From contig JAEZMT010000044.1 of assembly GCA_023442085.1 (NCBI GenBank), positions 1 through 6,905 of the forward strand: DNA of 6,905 nucleotides. Direction: 5' to 3'. The notes under the pieces are model-generated. The model did no database searches, was not told where the DNA came from, and saw nothing but the letters and a program-made list of their open reading frames with translations. The number at the start of each line of letters is the position of its first letter. The first letter of the stretch is position 1. This DNA is from Pseudomonadota bacterium. Lineage in GTDB: Bacteria; Pseudomonadota; Alphaproteobacteria; Rhizobiales; Xanthobacteraceae. Shown here piece by piece: positions 1 through 5,952 of the stretch. The translations under genes were made by a program, and so were the position numbers.

Positions 1-404
1 GCCGCCATCCCGCGCTTGAGGATCTCGAACACCTCGGCGGCGGCCTCGTCCACGGGAGCGAGGAAATAGGGCCGGTCGAGATAGACCGTGTCGATGCCGT
101 CGCAGGGCAGAAAGGCGTCGATGGAAATGGTCTTGTCGTTGTCCGGAAGAACAGCCGCCGCTTCTTCGGGCTCGATGGTGATATATTCGCCCTTGGAGAC
201 TTCGTAGCCCCGCACCTGAGCGTCGTTCTCCACCGGCTCGCCGGTTTCCTCGTCGACATATTGCCGGCGCAGGCGATGGCCGCTCTTGCGGCTGACCATG
301 TGCAGGCTGATGCGCTCCGACGTGGAGGCAGCCGCATAGAGCCCGACAGCGCAGCTCAGCGCGCCAACGGTGAGAAACCCCTTCCAGCTCGCCCGTGGCG
401 CCAT
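1..404 (-). CDS. ku: Ku protein for non-homologous end joining (N-terminal part, cut by window edge)
   Basis: Bacterial Ku forms a homodimeric ring that threads onto DNA double-strand ends and recruits the ligase LigD for end joining. The first 134 codons are visible; bacterial Ku is usually about 260-300 residues, so the rest lies left of the window. The N-terminus reads MAPRASWKGFLTVGALSC, close to the family opening (MAPRxxWKGxLxxxxVSC). It is followed by the typical segments SERISLHMV (29-37), KSGHRLRRQYVDEETGE (40-56), VRGYEVSKGEYI (64-75) and DTVYLDRPYFLAP (106-118), the last matching the family's xxYLDRPYYLxP strand. The ATG at 404 is preceded by GAGGGGCGAG, an acceptable ribosome binding site, and coincides with the conserved family start. 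It has its own 208-base upstream gap, so it probably has its own promoter. No ligD is visible here. Identification is firm; whether the protein is complete cannot be judged. Confidence 0.93.
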   Translation of the reverse strand, partial: MAPRASWKGFLTVGALSCAVGLYAAASTSERISLHMVSRKSGHRLRRQYVDEETGEPVENDAQVRGYEVSKGEYITIEPEEAAAVLPDNDKTISIDAFLPCDGIDTVYLDRPYFLAPVDEAAAEVFEILKRGMA

Positions 405-612
405 CTCGCCCCTCGTTGCAGGCTTCGTCTGTCAGAGCACACCCGCGCGGCGGCGGGGGCAAGGGAAAATACGATCGGCCCCGAGCCCCTCTCGCCTTGC
501 GGGAAAGGAGGAGGGAAGGGGCTGCTCTTCAGGCCCGGATGCCGGCCGAAGCGGCATCACACCCCTCACCCCAGCCCGCTCCCGCAGGGGAGAGTGAGCC
601 CTTATCCCCTGT
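405..612. other. Intergenic gap between ku and the 94-aa gene
   Basis: No coding region is credible here: the ORFs crossing it are out-of-frame readings of GC-rich sequence. The right part holds the composite inverted-repeat element described separately at 484-602. The part nearest ku (405-480) should contain the ku promoter and ribosome binding site, but I could not pick a convincing -35/-10 pair. Confidence 0.6.
484..602. repeat. Composite REP/BIME-like intergenic repeat: two inverted arms around a hairpin
   Basis: Two related C-rich arms face each other. The left arm (484-522), read on the minus strand, goes CCCTCCTCCTTTCCCGCAAG and then GCGAGAGGGGC. The right arm (561-602), read on the plus strand, goes CCCCTCACCCC, GCTCCCGCAGGGGAGAG, TGAGCCC. 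Each arm has the C-run, CCCGCA, then G-run layout typical of extragenic palindromic elements. Between them lies a perfect 7-bp stem: GATGCCG at 538-544 and CGGCATC at 552-558, with loop GCCGAAG. This arrangement resembles bacterial interspersed mosaic elements (paired inverted REP units). Part of it recurs in the gap after thyA. The internal symmetry is seen directly; membership in a dispersed genomic family is inference. Confidence 0.55.
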
Positions 613-897
613 TCAACCGTGCAGGCGCCGCGCGTAGAATGTCGCGAGCAGCCGGGCTTCGGCTTCCGATCCGGCGCGGATGGGGGCGGAAGCGTCATCC
701 AGCACGCGCCACGTCCAGCGGCGGTCGTGGCAGTCGAGCCGCGCGACCGGCATGCCGTCGCAGACCAGAACTTCCGTGCCTGGGGACTTCGCTCGCCATT
801 CGAGTATGGGTTCGGAGCCCGTCGTCGCCGACAAGAACGTGCCGGACCCGCCGAGAACGTGGCGGATGGTGGCCTGGTTCGCTGCATCGTAATGCAT
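613..897 (-). CDS. Hypothetical protein, 94 aa
   Basis: I do not recognise this protein. It starts MHYDAANQATIRHVLGG at the ATG 897-895 and ends FYARRLHG before a TGA at 615-613. The start is chosen because it is preceded by AAAGGAGAG at proper spacing, the best ribosome binding site of any small gene here; a longer in-frame opening upstream has none. The sequence has no signal peptide or membrane segment. It looks like a small soluble alpha/beta domain: alternating strands around residues 30-66 (ILEWRA, TEVLVCDG, PVARLDC, RWTWRVLDD) followed by a helix at 77-93 (GSEAEARLLATFYARRL). It has two cysteines (46, 56) and a Trp-rich strand (WTW 61-63). It is divergent from the ocd-family gene, sharing the 138-base region between them, and lies upstream of ku in the same direction, but 208 bases plus a repeat separate it from ku, so an operon is unlikely. 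Confidence 0.7.
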   Translation of the reverse strand: MHYDAANQATIRHVLGGSGTFLSATTGSEPILEWRAKSPGTEVLVCDGMPVARLDCHDRRWTWRVLDDASAPIRAGSEAEARLLATFYARRLHG

Positions 898-1035
898 GGG
901 ACTCTCCTTTGCAGAACCAAGTGGCCCCGCCGCCCTTTGGTTCCGTGCGGTTGCGGCCGTGCTCCGTGCATCCGCGCCCATGCGGCGCTTTGGCGGCACT
1001 TCGTCTAGAAGAAGTTTCCGGAAGGGAGAGGCGGC
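898..1035. promoter_or_regulatory. Divergent control region between the 94-aa gene and the ocd-family gene
   Basis: This 138-base region must hold start signals for both divergent genes. It has an inverted repeat GAACCAA (914-920) / TTGGTTC (937-943) with a 16-base spacer close to the minus-strand gene. Near the plus-strand gene it has a better dyad at 998-1015 (listed separately), followed by the 8-bp palindrome TTCCGGAA (1016-1023). The ribosome binding site for the plus gene, AAGGGAGAGG, is at 1022-1031. I could not assign a clear -35/-10 pair in either direction. Confidence 0.5.
998..1015. promoter_or_regulatory. 18-bp imperfect palindrome, candidate operator
   Basis: The sequence ACTTCGTCTAGAAGAAGT is symmetric at 16 of 18 positions; only the pair at 1003/1010 breaks the dyad. 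It is centred on TCTAGA, is locally less GC-rich than its surroundings, and lies 20 bases before the ATG of the ocd-family gene. As RNA it would leave almost no loop, so a protein-binding dyad is more likely than a hairpin. The regulator is unknown and not in the window. The symmetry is seen; the operator role is inferred. Confidence 0.35.
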
Positions 1036-1974
1036 ATGATCGCGTTCTATGATGCAGGCGAGGTCGAGGCGGCGCTGACCTATGAGCGGCTGGTGCCGGC
1101 GCTCAGGGCGGCCTTCGCGGCGGCGGAGGTGGAATCGCCGGTGCGCGGCGTCCATCACGTCGGCACGGACGAGACCCCCGGCCGGCTCCTCACCATGGCG
1201 GCGTGGCGGCCCGGCGCGGTGTTCGGCGTGAAGCTGGTGAATGTGTTTCCGGCCAATGGCGCCAAGGGCCTCGGCGCGGTGCACGGCATCTACACCCTGT
1301 TCGACGGCACCACCGGCGTGCCCACCGCCGTCATCGAGGCGGACGCGCTCACCAATCGGCGGACGGCCGCGACCTCCGCGCTCGCCTCCACCTTCCTCTC
1401 GCGCATGGACAGCCAGACGCTCACCGTGGTCGGAACCGGCCATCTCGCCTTCCAGCTGGCGCAAGGCCATTGCGCCGTGCGGCCCATCCGCCGCGTGCTG
1501 GTGTGGGGTCGCGTGCCGGAGCGCGCCGCCGTCATGGCGGATCGGCTCAAGGCGCTGGGCCTGCCGGCCGAGCCCGCCCCCGACCTGTCCGCCGCCGTCG
1601 CCGCGGCTGACATCATCACCAGCGCCACCACCTCCGACGTACCGCTGGTGCTGGGGCGAGACGTGCGGCCGGGCACCCATGTCGACCTCGTGGGCGCCTT
1701 CACCCCCACCATGCGCGAGAGCGACGATGCGCTTATCCGCGCCAGCGATGTCTATGTGGACACCTATGCCGGCGCCCTCGGCGAGGCCGGCGACCTGCTG
1801 CTGCCGGCGGCGGCGGGGGTGTGGTCCACCGATCAGGTGAAGGCCGACCTCTACGAGCTGTGCGCGGGCAGGACCGAAGGGCGGGCGAACGCGGAGGCCA
1901 TCACGCTGTTCAAGTCCGTGGGCGCGGCAATCGAGGATCTGGTCGCGGCGGAGCTGGTGGCGCGTCGGCGATAG
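1036..1974 (+). CDS. Ornithine cyclodeaminase / mu-crystallin family protein, likely an imino-acid reductase
   Basis: This 312-residue protein has the full length and order of the ornithine cyclodeaminase/mu-crystallin family, soluble NAD(P)-dependent enzymes. Visible marks are GVKLVNVFP (64-72) with Lys66 for the substrate carboxylate region, the block ADALTNRRTAATSALA (102-117) with Arg109, the Rossmann glycine motif VVGTGHLA (131-138), PGTHVDLVGAFTPTMRESD (212-230), and the C-terminal TLFKSVGAAIEDL (290-302). True ornithine cyclodeaminases and archaeal alanine dehydrogenases of this fold have an aspartate after VGG/VGA; here the aligned residue is Phe222. The VGAFTP-MRE-DD pattern instead recalls delta1-pyrroline-2-carboxylate or delta1-piperideine-2-carboxylate (ketimine) reductases, which act in hydroxyproline, proline or lysine catabolism. 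The exact substrate is inference. The ATG at 1036 has AAGGGAGAGG just upstream. It converges with thiC and appears monocistronic. Confidence 0.88.
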   Translation: MIAFYDAGEVEAALTYERLVPALRAAFAAAEVESPVRGVHHVGTDETPGRLLTMAAWRPGAVFGVKLVNVFPANGAKGLGAVHGIYTLFDGTTGVPTAVIEADALTNRRTAATSALASTFLSRMDSQTLTVVGTGHLAFQLAQGHCAVRPIRRVLVWGRVPERAAVMADRLKALGLPAEPAPDLSAAVAAADIITSATTSDVPLVLGRDVRPGTHVDLVGAFTPTMRESDDALIRASDVYVDTYAGALGEAGDLLLPAAAGVWSTDQVKADLYELCAGRTEGRANAEAITLFKSVGAAIEDLVAAELVARRR

Positions 1975-2021
1975 GGCCGGCGGAGGGCCGGGATAGGCCG
2001 GACTCTCCGCGCGTTGCTCCG
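1975..2021 (+). other. Possible weak hairpin after the ocd-family gene
   Basis: Just after the TAG stop, GCGGAG (1980-1985) can pair with CTCCGC (2005-2010), with an inner GGCC/GGCC pairing and a 5-base bulge. No T-run follows, so it is not a typical intrinsic terminator. Termination of this gene may depend on Rho or on the thiC terminator hairpin nearby. Confidence 0.25.
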
Positions 2022-2054
2022 GGAAGAAAAGGCCCTCCGGTCCAGCCGGAGGGC
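2022..2054 (-). terminator. Rho-independent terminator of thiC
   Basis: Read on the minus strand, a perfect 9-bp stem GCCCTCCGG / CCGGAGGGC (2054-2046 and 2040-2032) with the 5-base loop CTGGA is followed directly by CTTTTCTTC. It begins 16 bases after the thiC stop. The T-run is only on the minus-strand side, so it serves thiC; on the plus strand the same hairpin has no T-run after it. Confidence 0.85.
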
Positions 2055-2070
2055 GATGCTCAGATGCCGC

Positions 2071-3945
<1,875 letters not shown>

Positions 3946-4037
3946 GGCGGATCTCCGTTCAGCTTGCGCTTTCAACGAGAACCGGGGTGTGAGCTAGGAG
4001 ACGGGTGCGGGGCGACGCTGAGCGCCGGTAAGCACGA

Positions 4038-4155
4038 GTTCCGATCCCTTCGCCGGTATGACCCGGATCAGGTTCGAAGGGTCATCGCGGCGCTGCGGAA
4101 CCTGAATTCCGCGAACTTGCGATATCTCAGCCCCTTCCGGGGCCCCCCTTGGAAC
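4038..4155 (-). ncRNA. TPP riboswitch (THI element) controlling thiC
   Basis: On the minus strand all core parts of the thiamin pyrophosphate aptamer occur in order. P1 is GTTCC (4155-4151) pairing with GGAAC (4042-4038). P3 is GCCCC-GGAA-GGGGC (4143-4130), followed by the invariant CTGAGA (4130-4125). P2 closes with GACCC (4083-4079), then ACCTGATC (4073-4066), P5 CCGG...CCGG (4066-4053), and GCGAAGGG (4053-4046). Between CTGAGA and GACCC is an extra stem (4084-4123) with an outer ATCGC/GCGAT pair and an inner GCGGAA/TTCCGC pair, the optional stem of THI elements. When TPP is bound the RNA should lower thiC expression. No terminator with a U-run lies between the aptamer and thiC, so control of translation start is more likely. 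Confidence 0.96.
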
Positions 4156-4162
4156 AATGCCA

Positions 4163-4191
4163 CTGTGATGTATACGAAAGCCCAATGTCAA
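4163..4191 (-). promoter_or_regulatory. Candidate thiC promoter
   Basis: A perfect -35-like TTGACA sits at 4191-4186 on the minus strand, just upstream of the riboswitch. The best-looking -10 candidate, TATACA (4174-4169), is only 11 bases away, too close for a standard sigma-70 promoter; at 17 bases the hexamer is TCACAG, a weak match. The position fits a start just before P1 at 4155, but the hexamer spacing leaves this uncertain. Confidence 0.35.
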
Positions 4192-4243
4192 CGCTGCACC
4201 GCAGCGAAGGCATGGAGGACGGTCACGGCGATGACGGCGATTG

Positions 4244-4543
4244 TCACGCCGCGATGTGGGCGTGGTGCAGGCGCATCCGCTCTTGACCGCGCGATGAAAT
4301 CCGCTCGTCCTTGGCCGGTCGCTCGTCCTTGCGCGGGCGCGCCTCGGCCTTGATCTGGCGGAGCGCCTCGTCGAGCCGGGTGAGGGCGTCGCTGGCGGCG
4401 TGCTCCTCGGCGCTGCTCGAACCGGCTTCCCACGCGGCCTCGTTGCGGAAGTCCTCGGCCTGCGCCAGTTGCGCCAGATAGGCGCGCACATCCATCAGCG
4501 CGGCCTGAAGGGTGGTCTGCCGGAGGGTGGTCTGGGAGCTCAT
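4244..4543 (-). CDS. Hypothetical small charged helical protein, 99 aa
   Basis: I do not recognise a family. The protein starts MSSQTTLRQTTLQAALMDVR at 4543 and ends HHAHIAA before TGA at 4246-4244. The N-terminal half (residues 12-39) and the stretch 44-69 look like two amphipathic helices separated by a Gly-Ser-rich turn (GSSS, 41-44). The C-terminus (70-92) is highly charged and holds a doubled KDER (72-75 and 78-81). There is no signal peptide, membrane segment or cysteine. A 15-base tandem duplication near the 5' end encodes QTTLR/QTTLQ (residues 4-13). AAGGGC before the ATG is a modest ribosome binding site. It lies upstream of thiC on the same strand, but 88 bases and then the riboswitch intervene, so it is probably a separate unit. 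The frame is favoured over overlapping ones because its residues are balanced rather than Arg/Pro-dominated. Confidence 0.6.
   Translation of the reverse strand: MSSQTTLRQTTLQAALMDVRAYLAQLAQAEDFRNEAAWEAGSSSAEEHAASDALTRLDEALRQIKAEARPRKDERPAKDERISSRGQERMRLHHAHIAA
4509..4534. repeat. 15-bp tandem duplication inside the 99-aa gene
   Basis: AGGGTGGTCTG occurs at 4509-4519 and again at 4524-4534, a 15-base period. It keeps the reading frame, giving five-residue repeats QTTLR and QTTLQ at the protein's N-terminus. It looks like a small replication-slippage event. Confidence 0.8.
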
Positions 4544-4602
4544 CTCGTTTGCCCTTGATCGTCAACTTGAGCGTTAAGTGATGGTCTAATGCGGCTGCCT
4601 CG

Positions 4603-4661
4603 TGGCGAAAAAGGGGGTGTCCGAAGGTCATACGCAGCGGAAATTACTCACTTTTTCGCCA
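4603..4661. repeat. 11-bp perfect inverted repeat with 37-base spacer
   Basis: TGGCGAAAAAG (4603-4613) and CTTTTTCGCCA (4651-4661) are exact reverse complements. A-rich arms of this kind are unlikely by chance in DNA this GC-rich. It lies about 60 bases upstream of the 99-aa gene and 190 bases upstream of thyA. A looping operator, a long-range hairpin or the ends of a small relic element are all possible; no target duplication is obvious. Confidence 0.55.
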
Positions 4662-4739
4662 TCAGTTCGCTCCCGCCACACCTCCCCCACGGGCAGCCTG
4701 GCATCGGCAAACGGGAAGGCGTGTGCGCGCATGTGTGGA

Positions 4740-4765
4740 CACCCGCCGGCAGCGGGTGGCTGCCG
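4740..4765 (+). promoter_or_regulatory. Two mutually exclusive hairpins upstream of thyA
   Basis: CACCCGC (4740-4746) pairs with GCGGGTG (4752-4758) across the loop CGGCA. Alternatively CGGCAG (4747-4752) pairs with CTGCCG (4760-4765). The second needs the loop of the first, so only one can form. Neither is followed by a T-run. If this lies in the thyA transcript it could be a switchable leader; it may equally be chance pairing in GC-rich DNA. Confidence 0.25.
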
Positions 4766-4848
4766 TGCGGCCCGCGCGCTAGACTAATCCGGCGAAAGCC
4801 TTGTGAGGCTTGGAAGCCCCTCTGCTTGATCTTGGCCGGACATACCTA

Positions 4849-5643
4849 ATGGAAGCTTACCACCAGCTCCTGCGCCGCATTCTCGACGAGGGCGTGCGCA
4901 AGGACGACCGCACCGGCACCGGCACGCTCTCCGTGTTCGGCCACCAGATGCGATTCGACCTTGGGGCCGGCTTCCCGCTCGTGACCACCAAGAAGCTGCA
5001 CCTGAAGTCCATCATCCACGAGCTGTTGTGGTTTCTCGCCGGCGACACCAACATCCGCTATCTGAAGGAAAACGGCGTCTCCATCTGGGATGAGTGGGCC
5101 GATGCCAACGGCGATCTCGGCCCGGTCTACGGCCACCAGTGGCGCTCCTGGCCGACGCCGGAGGGCGGCGTGATCGACCAGATCGCGCAGGTGGTCTCGG
5201 ACATCCGCCGCAATCCCGATTCGCGTCGCCTCATCGTCACCGCCTGGAACCCGGCGGACGTGGCGAAGATGGCGCTGCCGCCCTGCCACTGCCTGTTCCA
5301 GTTCTACGTGCTGGAGGGCAAGCTCTCCTGCCAGCTCTACCAGCGCTCGGCGGACGTGTTCCTCGGCGTGCCGTTCAACATCGCCTCCTATGCCCTGCTC
5401 ACCCACATGGTGGCGCAGGTGACGGGGCTCGGCGTCGGCGATTTCGTCCATACGCTGGGCGATGCGCACCTCTACGTGAACCATCTCGATCAGGCCCGCG
5501 AGCAGCTCTCCCGCACCCCGCGCGCGCTGCCTGTCCTCCGCCTGAATCCGGCGGCGACCGACATCTTCGCCTTCCGCTACGAGGACATCGAGATCGTCGG
5601 CTACGATCCCCACCCGGCCATCAAAGCGCCGGTGGCGGTGTAG
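4849..5643 (+). CDS. thyA: Thymidylate synthase ThyA
   Basis: ThyA makes dTMP from dUMP using 5,10-methylenetetrahydrofolate as both carbon donor and reductant, releasing dihydrofolate; it is a cytosolic homodimer. The 264 residues equal the E. coli length and align without gaps. The nucleophile is Cys146 (PPCH), with Arg21 (DDRTGTGT), Arg126/Arg127 (DSRR), Arg166, Ser167 and Asp169 (QRSADVFLG), Asn177 (PFNIASYALL), His207 and Tyr209 (HLYVNH), and the C-terminal APVAV that closes over the active site. All catalytic and dUMP-binding residues are present. The ATG at 4849 gives a start level with the E. coli protein (MEAYHQLL against MKQYLELM); an in-frame TTG at 4810 is upstream but unsupported. 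The ribosome binding site is weak, only GGAC at poor spacing. In related bacteria dihydrofolate reductase often follows, but here the next gene is a DUF533-type protein 309 bases away. Confidence 0.98.
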   Translation: MEAYHQLLRRILDEGVRKDDRTGTGTLSVFGHQMRFDLGAGFPLVTTKKLHLKSIIHELLWFLAGDTNIRYLKENGVSIWDEWADANGDLGPVYGHQWRSWPTPEGGVIDQIAQVVSDIRRNPDSRRLIVTAWNPADVAKMALPPCHCLFQFYVLEGKLSCQLYQRSADVFLGVPFNIASYALLTHMVAQVTGLGVGDFVHTLGDAHLYVNHLDQAREQLSRTPRALPVLRLNPAATDIFAFRYEDIEIVGYDPHPAIKAPVAV

Positions 5644-5657
5644 GGCGGCGGCCCTTT
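5643..5657 (+). terminator. Weak possible terminator of thyA
   Basis: Starting at the last base of the stop codon, GGGC (5643-5646) pairs with GCCC (5651-5654) across a GGCG loop and is followed by TTT. A 4-bp stem with three T residues is a poor intrinsic terminator, so this call is tentative. Confidence 0.25.
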
Positions 5658-5952
5658 CCCCATCCTCAACTGCCGTCATCCCTGCCGTGCGGGGGAGGGG
5701 GCACCGCGCCTCGCATCCGGCGTTATGGATGCCGCACCTCTAGCGGCCGAAGCGTGGATCCAGGGACCAGCCGGGCAATGGCGGTGAAAAGCTGGGGCGG
5801 CGCCGCCGTCTGGCGTAGAGTGCGCCCGGCGCTGGTCCCGCCTCGTATGCACGTTCTTCCCTTGCGTAAGATTGTGCCTGCGGTTGGACTCAATGAGGTG
5901 CTAGCAGCCGAACACCAGCGGGCTGCGCGCCCGCATCATGAGGGAGGAAGCC
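5644..5952. other. 309-base intergenic region between thyA and the DUF533-type gene
   Basis: No gene is supported; ORFs crossing it are thyA shadows or GC artefacts. The left half (about 5685-5790) holds degraded intergenic repeat sequence. It also has a perfect 6-bp stem GCATCC (5713-5718) / GGATGC (5727-5732) and the 12-bp palindrome GGCGGCGCCGCC (5796-5807). The right part is the leader of the next gene. It has a 6-bp hairpin GCGGGC (5918-5923) / GCCCGC (5929-5934) ending seven bases before the ribosome binding site AGGGAGG (5941-5947). No clear promoter hexamers were found. Confidence 0.5.
5688..5772. repeat. Degraded copy related to the 484-602 intergenic repeat
   Basis: GCCGTGCGGGGGAGGG here matches GCCTTGCGGGAAAGGAGG at 495-512, and the shared words GGATGCCG and CGGCCGAAGCG follow in the same order. 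In this copy nine extra bases separate the last two words, whereas at 538-553 they overlap. The inverted right arm of the first element is not recognisable here. The GAAGCGTGGATCCAGGG segment also resembles common intergenic repeats of alphaproteobacteria as I recall them. Confidence 0.4.

Larger units (their letters stand above)
4544..4848. other. 305-base intergenic region between the 99-aa gene and thyA
   Basis: No gene is supported. The region separates two divergent genes and should carry both promoters. It contains an 11-bp inverted repeat (4603-4613 / 4651-4661), a pair of overlapping hairpins (4740-4765), and a small AAGCC/GGCTT hairpin (4796-4811) ahead of thyA. A -10-like TAGACT at 4780-4785 has no good -35 partner at 17 bases. 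The portion 4544-4670 is visibly less GC-rich than the genes. Confidence 0.55.

Noticed and set aside
261..1052. Plus-strand frame of 263 codons across ku, the repeat and the 94-aa gene
   Set aside because: Arg/Pro/Gly-rich, overlaps three better-supported features, and runs through repeat DNA.
4188..4631. 147-codon minus-strand frame overlapping the 99-aa gene
   Set aside because: Arg/Gly/Pro-dominated in the overlap and crosses into the inverted-repeat gap; the 99-aa frame has balanced composition and its own start.
4757..4785. Possible thyA promoter TGGCTG - 17 bases - TAGACT
   Set aside because: The -35 hexamer matches the consensus at only two positions, and the pair overlaps the hairpins; too weak to annotate.
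4846..5679. Minus-strand frame of 277 codons opposite thyA
   Set aside because: Antisense shadow of thyA; His/Arg/Val-rich composition, no family resemblance, while thyA is certain on the other strand.
5796..5807. 12-bp palindrome GGCGGCGCCGCC as a regulatory site
   Set aside because: Pure G/C palindromes of this kind are expected by chance in sequence of this composition, and it is far from any start.
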